Assembly (NCBI GenBank): GCA_027886185.1
Contig: WOAB01000568.1
Coordinates: forward strand, 7,758,501 to 7,822,500
Reading direction: 5' to 3'
DNA length: 64,000 nt
From: Rheum nobile
Lineage: Eukaryota; Streptophyta; Magnoliopsida; Caryophyllales; Polygonaceae
Part shown: positions 45,882 through 57,311 of the stretch, in pieces
How positions within the stretch are numbered: position 1 is the stretch's first letter
Layout: every line of letters begins with the position of its first letter
The notes under the pieces: generated by a model
Seen by the model: only the letters and a program-made list of their open reading frames with translations
Database searches by the model: none
What the model was told of the DNA's origin: nothing
Made by a program: the position numbers and the translations under genes

Positions 45882-46347
45882 GAAGATCGAATCAGTTCGT
45901 TGGAGCGACGCGTGATGGGTTGAGCACACAAACCCACTCCGCTAAGATCTCGGGAAGAATCCAACTGATCTCCCACGAAATCCGATAGTGCCGGATTAGG
46001 TTCCAACGTTATTATCTGCATTGTATAAATGTATAGAAAATAAGAAATTATGGAGACACACATTCTGAATCAATACGAACTACTACTATCATTTCCTCTC
46101 AATCTTGCTCTCGAATTCGGTTCTCGTAATCAGAAGTATTCTAGATTCACTCAAGCGACTGACGTCTAAAATCTCACTCGATAGATCATCAATTCGAGGG
46201 AGATAAGCTCTTCAATCGCTCGTTCAGTTTCAATTTCATCCATTCTATTGATTTGATTTGGATTTATTAGATATATTCGTCTAACAAATTGTCTAGTTGC
46301 CCTCTCAAAGGCGATTAGGATCGGTAAGGTCTTTTCGCCCAAAAACA
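45882..46347 (+). repeat. 5' LTR of the Tat-like element, 5'-truncated
   Basis: Near-identical over 466 bp to 55977-56442, ending AAAACA before the PBS. Upstream of 45882 similarity stops abruptly. Confidence 0.9.
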
Positions 46348-46350
46348 ATT

Positions 46351-46368
46351 TGGCGCCCACCATGGGAC
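46351..46368 (+). promoter_or_regulatory. Primer-binding site of the Tat-like element, overlapping the gag ATG
   Basis: TGGCGCCCACCATGGGAC starts with the TGG needed to pair with tRNA CCA ends and lies three bases after the LTR. The first in-frame ATG (46362-46364), in ACCATGG context, falls inside it. Confidence 0.75.
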
Positions 46369-48000
46369 ATCTAGCCAATCAAGGATCCAATTCAATCATG
46401 GACGTCGCCGGAAACCCCGCAATCACCACTGAAGAGCAAAATCAGGTCGACCCCATAGTCGAAGCCCTGACCGAGAACGCCAACGCTCAACCAACTGGAA
46501 ATCCTCAAATCCAGGAACTCGCAAAAGCCATAGAAATCCTTCAAGAGGAATTGGTCCAACAACGCACCAGGACCGAAAAGCTAAGTACTCAATCTGAATC
46601 TGAAATTACTCGACTAACCCGTGAGAACAAAATGCTGAAATCTCAGGTACAATCGGTTGCATCAAACCCTGGGGGATCCAGACGTGTAGTCAATACTAAA
46701 GGACTACCCACCAGACTCGATATGGACGGAGCAGACGTGACTCCTATCGCACCAACCCAGGCTTCTATGCCCGCTGGAATGTTTCAGACACCCCAAATCT
46801 CTGCTGGTATAACTAACAATCTCGTAGCCGGACTCCCAGAAGTCCGAGCAACCGCTCCACAGGTATCGGCTCCAACCGATATCCAAGCTCTTATCCAACA
46901 AGCTATCGGGGAGCACCTCAAGGCCCTGGACGATCGTATCGCGCGAATCCCGGAGGGTTCCTCAACCGATCGAGAAAGAAGCGGTCGATGGATACGAAGA
47001 CTCGCCCTTCACGGAAGCGATTGCACGCGTGGAAATTCCCAAGAAATTCCATGTCCCCAACATGCTCAACTACGACGGGACCGGGGATCCAGATGACCAC
47101 GTTTCAATTTATAAGCAAAAATTAATGACTATTTCGATCCCTAGGGGGAACCGTGAGGCCATCATGTGCAAAAGCTTCGGCACGACCCTCACGGGACCTG
47201 CACTAACCTGGCTTAGGCACTTACCGCAGGATCCGTCGCCTCTTTCGCTGACCTGGTCAACTCATTCAAAATCCAATTCGCCAGCAGCCGGAGGCTGGAA
47301 AAGCAATCAAGCGATTTGTATCGAATCGTGCAAAGGTATGGCAAACCCTTAAGAGATTATCTTAACAGGTACAACAAGGAAAAGGTCGCTATCCCGCATT
47401 GCGACATTCCCACGTCAATCGAGGCATTCCGCCGGGGTCTGGTCAGGGGCAGCGAGCTTTACCGCGAACTGACCAAATACCCGTGCAGAAGCTTCGAAGA
47501 CGTCCAGGCTAAAACCATGGCACAAGTTAGGCTCGAAGAGGACGAAGAACCTTTCAAGACAAGCAAGAGTCCCGATCGCGTCGATCAGAAAGGACCGTCG
47601 GATCATCGACGCGACCGACGACACCAACCATACCCTAAGGGGCGGAACGACTTCGGTCAGGTAAACAATTATTATGATAGGAACCAAGACTGGCGAACCA
47701 ACCCCGCTCTCCCTCCGAAACTCCATTCTTACAACTTTAACATATCCGTGTCGGAACTTGTGAAGAGTTTCGACAAATACGGAAATGAAGTAAGATGGCC
47801 TCGGAAGAGCTACAAGCCAGACGCCAGAAAGGACATGAACCGATGGTGTGAATTCCACGGAGACCATGGACACTCAACCGACGAGTGCATAGCCCTTCGC
47901 AAAGAAGTCGCCAGACTCCTTGCACAGGGGCTATTGCGCGACGTAATATCAGACAGAGCCAAGGCGACTCTCGACCGAAAGGACCAGGTATCCTCGGATA
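46362..48000 (+). pseudogene. Gag of the Tat-like element, frameshifted
   Basis: Starts MGHLANQGSNSIMDVAG. A coiled-coil-like stretch lies at about 46520-46650. The retrotransposon gag domain is readable in three frames: IPKKFHVPNMLNYDGTGDPD (47029 frame), VASFADLVNSFKIQFASSRR (about 47231-47290), then RYGKPLRDYLNRYNKEKVAI (47316 frame). Frame changes occur near 47.0, 47.22 and 47.30 kb. A single Cys/His motif (CEFHGDHGHSTDEC, about 47848-47890) follows. It gives way to the protease in the last frame. Confidence 0.85.
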
Positions 48001-48600
48001 AACCATCCTCTTCGATTCCAACTAAAATTGTTAACACTATCTCAGGAGGGTCGGACGTATGTGGAAACACGTACTCCGCCGCAAAAAGGCATGTCCGAGA
48101 AAGTCGCGGTGACATACCTACTCCATCAGGGGCGAAGCGATCGCAGAGTCCAAACGATCCAGCCATTACATTCGACGACTCAGAAGCCCAAGATCTGGGC
48201 GATCATCACGATGGTTTGGTAATCTCTTTATCAATTAGCAATTGTTTGATTCGTCGTGTACTAATCGACACAGAAAGCTCCACCAACTTGTTAACACTCG
48301 ACGCCCTAAAAGGCATGGGTTTAAGCGAGGACGACCTAACCCGAAATTCGACCCCTCTGGTCGGGTTCAGCGGAGAGGTTAAATACACCTTGGGCGAAGT
48401 CATGTTAACAACGTATGCGGGTGGAGTAAACCAACAGGTAAAGTTTTTAATTCTCGACTGCCCGTCCCCATACAATGCGATCCTTGGATCCACGCCATGA
48501 AAGCTGTACCTTCCACTTATCACCAAACGATAAAATTCCCGACCAAGTGGGGGGTACAGGAAATCAAAGGCGACCAAAGGGCTGCCAAGGAATGCTACGT
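48001..48600 (+). pseudogene. Aspartic protease of the Tat-like element, active-site change
   Basis: Reads RVLIDTESSTNLLTLDALKG, with the catalytic triad DTE (48267-48275) where retroviral-type proteases have DTG or DSG. It ends with LILDCPSPYNAILG, the usual second conserved block, then a frame break. Confidence 0.8.
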
Positions 48601-48685
48601 GACCTCAATGAAAAGGGCAGTCGACAGAACTACAACGTAGCAATTACAGCACGGCGAAGGGACCATTCGATACGTCGAGCCAGAA

Positions 48686-49551
48686 ATGGAGTCACTCGAC
48701 GAAGTCGCATTGGATCCTTCTAAGCCGACGCAAACAGTAAGAGTCGGATCAGACCTAAACGATTCCACCAGGGCAGACTTAATTTCCTTTTTACGTACTC
48801 ACGCTAATTGCTTTGCTTGGTCCCATGAAGATATGATAGGAATTTCCCCAGATATTATCACTCATAAACTGAACGTAGATCCATCACATCCTCCCGTCAA
48901 GCAGAAAAGGAGAAAGTTCGCGTCGATACGCAATAAAATTGTAGACGACGAGGTAAAGAATTTACTTGAAACAGGTAAGATCAGAGAAGTCAAGTACCCA
49001 GACTGGTTGGCAAACGTGGTGGTGGTACAAAAGAAGAACGGAAAATGGAGAGTATGCATCGACTTCACAGACCTAAACAAGGCCTGTCCAAAGGACTCTT
49101 TCCCTCTACCACACATCGATGCCATGGTCGACATGACCGCAGGGCACGAAATGCTAACATTCATGGACGCGTTCAGTGGTTATAACCAGATCCTCATGGA
49201 TCCAAGCGACCAAGAAAAAACAGCCTTCATAACAAGCCAAGGTACGTACTGTTATAAAGTGATGCCCTTCGGGCTAAAAAATGCAGGAGCCACGTACCAG
49301 AGATTGGTAAACAAGATGTTCAAAGATCAAATAGGCGACACGATGGAAGTCTATATCGACGATATGCTCGTCAAGTTCAAGAAAGCAGCCGACCACATCG
49401 AGCACTTGAAAGAAGCCTTCGAAATACTTGAGAGGTACGATATGAAATTGAATCCAACTAAATGCTCTTTCGGAGTGTCTTCAGGGAAGTTCCTGGGATA
49501 CATGGTCACTCAAAGGGGGATCGAAGCCAGTCCCGATCAAATAAAAGCAAT
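48686..49551 (+). pseudogene. Reverse transcriptase of the Tat-like element, N-terminal part
   Basis: Open frame from MESLDEVALDPSKPTQTVRV. RT blocks: ETGKIREVKYPDWLANVVVV, KWRVCIDFTDLNKACPKDSF, FMDAFSGYNQI, VMPFGLKNAGATYQRLVNKM and the intact catalytic YIDD (49352-49363). It breaks after DQIKAI at the Athila-like LTR and resumes at 50950. Confidence 0.92.
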
Positions 49552-50944
49552 TGATAAGCACTACTTTGTAGGGCTTAAGTAAGAGTCTTTAGAGGGTTTA
49601 TTGGTGCCATTCGGGTAGATCTAGGCACATTCATGTGCAAGGCGTTTGGAGGCGAAGTTTGGTGTTTATGGAGGTGTTTGAGTGATTTTGGATATCTAGG
49701 AGACACCAAGGAAAGACGCCAAAGGAGTGAAGAGACGAGTTGAGGAGCGGTGCGAGAGATTGCAAGGAAGAGCCATAAACGAGGAGACGTTCTAGAGCCT
49801 TGCCGCACCCGCGCCGAAGGCCACCGCCGCCAGCGGTGGAAGGAGCAGAAAGAAGACAAGCTGCTGGATAATGGCCGCACCCAGCGGCAACCTCACCGCA
49901 CCCGCGGCGAGGTCGTCAGAGAATTGGACTGAAGACACTGGAGTTCCACCGCACCCAGCGGTGGAGCCACCACACCCGCGGTGGCGACGCGCTGAAAGTC
50001 TTTTACGAGTTTTCTTATTTCCGTTTCATTTTATTTCGAGACTTAGTTTCCAAGTTTGTTATTTTTCTTTTCTTTATTTCTGAATTATTTCCTTAGTATT
50101 TAAGTGAGGGTTAAGACTCTTTTGGAAAGAGGATTCTCTAACCCTAGTTGCCACCTTTCATCGTTTTTCTCTCACAAGCCCTATGGAGAACTAAACCTCC
50201 ATTGTTGCACTTGATAGTTTGAAGCCAGCAATTGATTGGTTGTGAGTTTTCTACTCTTGTTCGTTTTCCTATCTAGTTGGATTGATTCTCTTGTGCTTGA
50301 TTGATTATTGGTTTATGTTGATTTATATAGAGTAGCTACCTAGGTTTATTGATATCTTCCTAATTGCTAGGACTTGTGATTCCGGGTTCGGGTTGCATAT
50401 CTAGTAGCAAGCACAATTGTTGCGTATAGGGGATCCGAGCGCTTCATCGTGAGAGAGAGTTAATTGTATGCTTATAGTAACGGGTTGTTTCTATTGCATG
50501 TATCTTGTTGAATCCTTGTTTGATTGCTATTGCTTTATTGAGTCTTGAAGGTTTTCGGATTTGATTTAGTAATAAGTACTATTAGGGCTGGTAGAACTAA
50601 TAGTTATCTATGATCGGGATAAGAACAACTATAGGAATATTAAGAACTTGAGATTGATAGAATTCCGTGATCGACCTTTCTATTGTTGTGTGGATCTCTG
50701 TTGAGTGTGGCGCTTTTTCCCATCATATTTACAACCTTTTCCTGCGAACTTATTTACTTGTTTCCTTATTGCTTGTTACGAGAAACACAAACAAACCCCC
50801 CCCCCCCTAGTTCCTAGTTGGTGATAACAAATTGCATAAGTTGATAACCTGACTCTCTGTGTGATCGACCCTGACTTGCTTGTTATACTACTTAGTAGGT
50901 ATTTTGGGATTTATTTGATAGGCATCACGACTTTAGCGCTGTCA
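49552..50944 (+). mobile_element. Athila-like solo LTR (1,393 bp) inside RT
   Basis: Starts TGATAAGCACTAC and ends GCGCTGTCA; perfect 5-bp duplication GCAAT (49547-49551, 50945-50949). Removing it restores the RT frame (KAI then VDLGSPRCV). It carries GC-rich palindromic motifs (CCGCACCCGCGGCG, CCACCGCACCCAGCGGTGG) at 49797-49990 and a C10-type run near 50800. Athila assignment rests on its TGATAAG start, its end sequence and length; no internal domain is present. Confidence 0.82.
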
Positions 50945-50949
50945 GCAAT

Positions 50950-52090
50950 CGTCGACCTCGGATCTCCTCGGTGCGTCAAAGACGTCCAAAAGCTGACAGG
51001 ACGGATAGCCGTATTAAACCAATTTATATCCAAGTCATCCGACAAGTGCAAACTCTTCTACGAGGCGCTTAAGAAAAATAAGTCGTTCGACTGGACAGCC
51101 ACACACGGGCAAGCTTTCCAAGACTTAAAGGCATACCTATCAAGTCCACTACTGTTATCCAAACCAAAGGACGATGAACCGTTATCGCTATACCTAGCAG
51201 TCTCCGAGTCGTCTGTCAGCGCAGTCCTTACCAGGGAAGAAGACGGCAAGCAATCACCCGTCTACTACGTAAGTCGATCCTTACTTCCAGCAGAAACAAG
51301 GTACACGTTGCTTGAAAAATTAGTTTTAGCATTAGTCATGGCATCTAATAAATCGCGACCTTACTTTGAATCGCATACTATTATTGTGAGAACTAACCAT
51401 CCCATGAAAGCCATCATGAGGAAGCCAGAATTTACAGGACGAATGGCCAAATGGGCCATACACCTAAGCGGGTTTGACATTGAATACGAGCCCCGGACAA
51501 TGATCAAATATCAGGCTTTAGCCGACTTTGTGGCTGATTTTAGTCCAACGCTAGAACAAGAAGCCGCAAAGGAAGCGGAACACCTGAAAACAGAAGACGA
51601 CAGGGGCACGTGGCAACTACACACAGACGGTGCTTCGAACGTAAGAGGAGTCGGCCTAGGCGTCGTGCTAAAATCACCACAGGGGGATCACATAGCCCAA
51701 GCCGTGAGATGCGAGTGGGACGCGACCAACAACGAAGCGAAATACGAAGCCCTCGTGTTCGGACTTACCCTAGCGCTCGACCTCGAAATATCAAACATAG
51801 AGGTAACATGTGATTCACTCCTAATCGTCAACCAAGTGCAGGGATCCTACGCCGCAAAAGACGATAGAATGATGGCATATCTGGACGTCGTCAAGAGGCT
51901 AGCAAAAAAATTCCACAGCTTCACTATCCGACAAGTTCCACGCGACCTCAACACACAAGCTGACGCTTTGGCAAACCTCGGATCAAACCTACACCCTCGC
52001 GACTTCCGCAGTATTCCCCTGGCACACATCATCACTTCAGCAGTGCCCAAAATCTCAAAACGGCTAATCCAAGCGACATTCAAGCCATAG
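50950..52090 (+). pseudogene. RT C-terminus plus two RNase H domains, Tat-like element
   Basis: Open frame. After the RT thumb (CVKDVQKLTGRIAVLNQFIS) comes the ordinary Ty3-type RNase H (YLAVSESSVSAVLTREEDGK, NKSRPYFESHTIIVRTNHPM, ALADFVADF). A second, plant/archaeal-type RNase H follows with its acidic residues in place: LHTDGASN, NNEAKYEALVFGL, VTCDSLLIVNQV and NTQADALANLG. The double RNase H is the signature of the Tat lineage. The frame ends at 52090 with a stop before integrase. Confidence 0.92.
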
Positions 52091-53370
52091 CCGACCTGAC
52101 CCCAGAAGAGAACGTCCACCCATCAGAGGATTGGACTACTCCCTACATCAAGTGGCTCAAAGACGGAATACTTCCTCCAGACAGAGCAGAAGCCAAAAGA
52201 CTCAAGGTACAAGCGACAACCTTTGATTTAAAAGATAATGTACTATTTAAGCGATCTGTCACAGTCCTACTACTGCGCTGCCTTGAAACGTCGGAAGTCC
52301 CCCGAATTTTACAATCTTTACACGACGGTGAATGTGGAAACCACACCGGGGGACGCAGCCTGTCCGGCAAAGCCCACAGGGCAGGTTACTACTGGCCCAC
52401 AATGAACAGAGACACGGCGGAATACGTCAAGAACTGCGACGCTTGTCAGCGACACGCACCCGTCCCCTACCAGCCATCCGAGCTACTCCATCCGACCTTG
52501 GCACCATGGCCCTTCATGAGATGGGGGATGGACATAGTCGGGAAATTACCTCCTGTGTCGGGACAACGTGTTTTCTTCTTGGCCATGACCGATTACTTCT
52601 CCAAGTGGATAGAAGCCGAAGCGTACCGTGAGGTAAAAGAAAAACACGTCGTCTCGTTTATAAAACGTAACATCTTATGCAGGTTTGGCGTCCCATCAGA
52701 AATCGTATACGACAATGGCTCCCAATTCATCGGTAAACAGACGTGATCCTTCTGCAAACAATGGAACATCTCACTAATCACATCTACACCGAGATATCCA
52801 CAGTCGAACGGACAAGCGAAGTCAAGCAACAAGATCATCATCAATAACCTGAAGAAACGCCTCACTGGGGCAAAAGAAAAATGGGCCGATGAGCTTCCTT
52901 TGATCTTATGGTCCGACAGGACGACGCCCAAAAATGCCACATGACAAAGTCCCTTCTCGCTCGTATACGGGTCTGAAGCAGTCATTCTCGTAGAGATACT
53001 TATTCCGACTGCTCGATACGGACTCCAAACACCGGAACAAAATGACGTCTAGTTAGCCCACAATCTCGACACTGTCGATGAAGCAAGGGAAAAGGCTCGA
53101 GTCCGGATGGTCCGATACCAACAGCAAGTCGCTCGAAGCTACAACAAGAATGTCAGAATCAAAGTCTTCAAGGTAGGGGATTGGGTCCTGAGGAAAACAT
53201 TTTAAAATACCAGAGACCCAGCCGACGAGAAACTTGCACCTCAATGGGAAGGGCCTTACCTTATCAAAGAAATAGTTGGGCAATGAGCATATCAACTAGA
53301 AACCAAAGACGGAGAACCCATCCCCCAAAGCTGGAATGCGACTCATCTAAAGTTGTATCATTTCTAAACC
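52091..53370 (+). pseudogene. Integrase of the Tat-like element, multiple stops
   Basis: Zinc finger: LQSLHDGECGNHTGG then NCDACQRHAP (about 52310-52460). Core: MRWGMDIVGKLPPVSG, FLAMTDYFSKWIEAEA, EIVYDNGSQFIG, then a TGA at about 52744 and SNGQAKSSNKIIINNLKKRL. Further stops occur near 52.94 kb, 53.05 kb, 53.20 kb and 53.28 kb. The C-terminal end DGEPIPQSWNATHLKLY is recognisable. Clearly inactive. Confidence 0.88.
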
Positions 53371-53777
53371 CTTACTTACATATCTTTTTATATCTCTGTG
53401 CATTCTTTTATCTACATGACGGCTACTAACTTAAGCATCGGAGGGCCGTTGGGTCTCCCCCCCAACGGTCGTTTCAAAGCTTATCTCCTTTTAAAGACAT
53501 GTTTCGAAAATAGGAAAACAAGAGGCCTCAGGACGAGATCTGCAAAGGATATCCACAACAACTACACAAAAGCGCTTACACAAACACAAACACGATCGAT
53601 CTACACACAGGGAGACGAACAACAAAAGGCACTTCGGCACACCGCCTGCCTTATTACAAAATAAGGTATACAACGCCTTATACACATTATGCAAAATACA
53701 TTTGCTTACCTCCCTAAAATACAACTGTCATGACTAACATCTAACACGACATACAGGCCTCCCCCTAAAAGACGTGA
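53371..53777 (+). other. Tat-like element, spacer between integrase and antisense ORF
   Basis: No coding sequence recognised. It holds a strong hairpin with CCGTTGGG/CCCAACGG arms (about 53449-53470). Confidence 0.6.
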
Positions 53778-55673
53778 TCATGCAAACAAGTCCACAACAT
53801 GATCGCTGCCCGACCAGTGACGAACCACCTGCAAAAGCAAATTCACAACAAAAATGAAGCAAGGAACGATCTCCCTGCCAGAAATTGCTTCTTGGTCGAC
53901 TTGGGGCGTGCCTTCGACGGCCTCGACACCATCTTGGTCGGCCTCCTCCTTGTCATCCTCGACGCCTAAACCTACCAGTTTGAAAAGCTCGGCCCCTGGG
54001 TTGCCATCAGGATACATCATTTCCATGTCCGCCTTCGCATCATCAACCTTCCAGTCGACATGGGAGCCAACAACAAATTCCTCCATCATTTCGATGCGAG
54101 ACTTCAAGCAATAATACACCCCAACATCTCCAGCAGTACGTGCATCGTCCTCACGAAGTCTCTCAGCCTTAGCCCGCACCTCCGCCTTCACTCCTTCCAG
54201 ACGAGCATCATAGTCTCGCTTGATTGAAGACAGTTCGCGATCCGAAGCCTTTAAGTGATCTTCGGCCATCTTCAACTGCTCCTCCAGGCGAGTCACTTTT
54301 CTGTCGGCTTGATCACTCAGTTCTTGAACGGTTTTAGACGCCACAAGTGAATACTGAAAAATCTGCAGAAAAAGCATACACGATAGCAATGTAAAAAAGA
54401 AAACAGAGAAATAAGACATGCTCGAATAAAAGAAGAGTTTTTTCGAACCTTCCAAGCACCCACTACAGCTTCGTTTATACAATCTATAGGATGGAGGTCA
54501 CCGATCTCCTTCTTGGCCTCAGCATCGCCGAAACTGAGCAGATCCTCAACCGATCTTTCCTTCAACATTCCAGCGGAGAAACTCGGAGCAGTTATTGCCT
54601 TCCTCTTGACACCCGACACCTTCAACGGTGGCGAATCCAGGGAAATAACCCCAACAGAGGGCCCAACCTTGCTTGGACCTCTAGCGGAAGAAGACGCCAT
54701 AGCCGCCGATCGCCTTTGATCCAAGAGGCTCTTCCCAGACAAGCGAGCGCTGGACCTTCCGCCCATAGATGCTGATAACATAACACAGCAACATAAGCAC
54801 GGGAAAACCACAAAAACCAGCCAGATGCATACCTGGAGGAACGAACATGTGCCTTTAGTTACTAAGGCAGCAGGAGTCGACATCTCTTTGATTTCTGAGA
54901 GGAGAAAGTTGGTATTTTTGAATGATCTTTCGTTTTCGGGGAGTGCCAACAGAGAATCAATTACTTTTTCAAAACCAGTAGGATCGCCAGGTTCAGGGGC
55001 TGCAAAGAAGAACAGGTAAGAAGGAATTTAGAAGACGATCGATTAAAACAAAGAAGCGGAAAAACACGATACCTGAGATCCTCTAGTCGGATAAAAGAAA
55101 AGTGCAATCAGAAACGCTTTCAAGGCTTTTACGCTCAACAAAAAAGAATCGAGATCTCCATCCTCGATCGTTAACATCTAGATTCAGTACAAGGGGGCTT
55201 TTTTCTTTACGGAGACGTAACTGGAACCTACAGGAACCCCGAGTACTCAGGTAATAGGATCGCCACAAGGCATCAAAGTCAAAATCTATGTTTTTTACTG
55301 CAGAAACAGAATCAATCGTCTGGAGCAACCGCCATGTATGAGGCATGACTTGGCAATGAGCCAACTTTAACACGGCCAGAAAGTTTTGGACCAAACGAGA
55401 GAAGGGGAGGACATGACCGATTCTGAAAGGATACTCAAAGAAGCACACCCACACTTCTTTGAACCAGTCTGCTCGTTCGTCCGGAGACGGAAGGCGTGCG
55501 ACAATACCTACGGGGAAACCTCCTATTTCTAAAATCCTATCAAGTTCGGACTGGACTAAAGTCCCTGGTGCAGAATCGCTAGCGCTAAGAAGGCCTAGGG
55601 AACGAAAGGGAACATCCTCCTCATCCACACTTCTGATGAGGGCTCGGGTCTTCTTCAACTTAGGAGACGCCAT
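53778..55673 (-). CDS. Spliced antisense ORF of the Tat-like element (Transposase_28-like)
   Basis: On the strand opposite gag-pol. First exon from ATG 55673 (MASPKLKKTRALIRSVDEED) contains ERADWFKEVWVCFFEYPFRI and LPFSRLVQNFLAVLKLAHCQ, a block I match to the plant family called putative gypsy-type transposon (Transposase_28). Later exons: about 54837-55003 (FEKVIDSLLALPENERSFKN), about 54450-54776 (MGGRSSARLSGKSLLDQRRS, ending AVVGAWK) and 53778-54363. The last has a long coiled coil (RKVTRLEEQLKMAEDHLKAS) and an acidic C-terminus. Intron borders look like GT-AG; the end of exon one is uncertain. Function unknown; the frames are much better preserved than gag-pol. Confidence 0.7.
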
Positions 55674-55976
55674 GAAAGAACAAAAGGAAGAAACGGTAAG
55701 AATTCGAAAAAGAGAGAGAAGTTACCTTGACAAGACGTGGGACTTGCAGAAGATTGAAGCCTTCGAGGGTTATTAAAGGAAGTAAATCAAGTGCCTCTGC
55801 GGTTAAATTGTCTCATCCACTCACCCGCTGCCACGTCGCCTCAGAAGGATCGAGATCATGGAAGATCAAATTGATCCAAAAACCGCTCTCTGGCCCAATT
55901 GGATCTTGGGGCAATTGTTGGGCCTGGGAAATTGGTAGAAGCCCAATTGTATCTAGCCCACGGACGCGACCAGTAG

Positions 55977-56442
55977 GAAGATCGAATCGGTTCATTGGAG
56001 CGACGCGTGATGGGTTGAGCACACAAACCCACTCCGCTAAGATCTCGGGAAGAATCCAACTGATCTCCCACGAAATCCGATAGTGCCGGATTAGGTTCCA
56101 ACGTTATTATCTGCATTGTATAAATGTATAGAAAAGAAGAAATTATGGAGACACACATTCTGAATCAATACGAACTACTACTATCATTTTCTCTCAATCT
56201 TGCTCTCGAATTCGGTTCTCGTAATCAGAAGTATTCTAGATTCACTCAAGCGATTGACGTCTAAAATCTCACTCGATAGATCATCAATTCGAGGGAGATA
56301 AGCTCTTCAATCACTCGTTCAGTTTCAATTTCATCCATTCTATTGATTTGATTTGGATTTATTAGATATATTCGTTTAACAAATTGTCTAGTTGCCCTCT
56401 CAAAGGCGATTAGGATCGGTAAGGTCTTTTCGCCCCAAAACA
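55977..56442 (+). repeat. 3' LTR of the Tat-like element (portion shared with the 5' LTR)
   Basis: 466 bp matching 45882-46347. The LTR probably begins further left, perhaps near a TGTCTC at about 55809; no clear polypurine tract fixes it. Ends AAAACA at 56442. Confidence 0.85.
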
Positions 56443-57311
56443 CTACACACGAACTGAATTCTTGCTGGAGTTTTCAAGGGAAAACAGAGCTTTTCTTGAG
56501 ATGTTTTATTCAATTGAGAGATGATTTTACAAAGAGGAGGATGCTGCCTTATAAAGGCCTCAAATGAGCTACACGCCAACCCTTCACATGGCCAACAAAA
56601 CTAACTCCTAAACCCTTCCCCTCCCAAGCTTATCCAGCATTAAAAGGAGTCTTAAAAGTATTTAAAAATACATATAATAAGCTGGAAAATATAATTTAAA
56701 AACGCAGCCTTGAATATCTTGATTAAGCTTGAGATGCGCTTGGCGGTTTGCCTTCTATGCGGCCCGGCGCGTCATGAGCAAAGTCATCGAGCCAAATTGA
56801 TCATGGCTCAGCGCTTCATAGCTTAGTAGTCCCTCTTGAGCTTGGCTTGAAGTTCTCTGGCTCGCGCTCATGTGATAGCCCCGGGTGGCAGCTCATCGTC
56901 TAAGTCCAAGGGTGAAACCCTAGCGGTACCGCGTGCAGAGGAGGGTGAGCGGCATTGGTTAGTCTTCTTAGGACTTTCACCGGACAACCTTGGGTGAGGG
57001 CCCTTCCTAGAGCCTGAGGAGTGTTGTGGACCTTGGGTGTGCGGGCCAATATGAGGAGTGGCCGGTGGAGCCGTGGGGGTGCCAGGACCGGGCAAAGCGG
57101 CGCGGCCATATTCAACCTCTAGCATAGCTTCTGCGGCACACTTGGATTGGTTCAACCATTCATGATTGAGGAAGTCTTTAGAGGCTGGGGTGTCCGAGGG
57201 AAACTATGGGGATGGTGTGGTGGCCTGGGGTGACTTGCAAGGCGCTGAGGATGGCGTAGGAGCGGCGGCCGCTACGGCGACTGGGGTGCCAAGGCTTCCT
57301 TGATGGGACAT
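56443..57311 (-). pseudogene. LTR-retrotransposon-like remnant with a Pro/Ala-rich ORF
   Basis: On the minus strand an ORF starts MSHQGSLGTPVAVAAAAPTP (57311) and, past one TAG, runs to 56868 (ASKDFLNHEWLNQSKCAAEA, then PGPGTPTAPPATPHIGPH). Further on, a TATAAGG-containing segment and a leader-like stretch (56450-56600) resemble an LTR promoter region. I cannot name the family. Confidence 0.35.

Larger units (their letters stand above)
45882..56442 (+). mobile_element. Tat-lineage Ty3/gypsy retrotransposon, 10.6 kb, with an Athila-like insertion
   Basis: Direct repeats of 466 bp (45882-46347 and 55977-56442), a PBS starting TGGCGCCCACC, then gag, protease, RT, two RNase H domains and integrase, followed by an antisense ORF before the 3' LTR. 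The dual RNase H and 3' antisense ORF are features of the Tat group (Retand/Grande-like). Frameshifts and stops in gag, pol and integrase make it defective. An Athila-like solo LTR (49552-50944) splits RT. The 3' LTR extends further left than the 5' copy, so the 5' LTR has lost its start. Confidence 0.9.
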
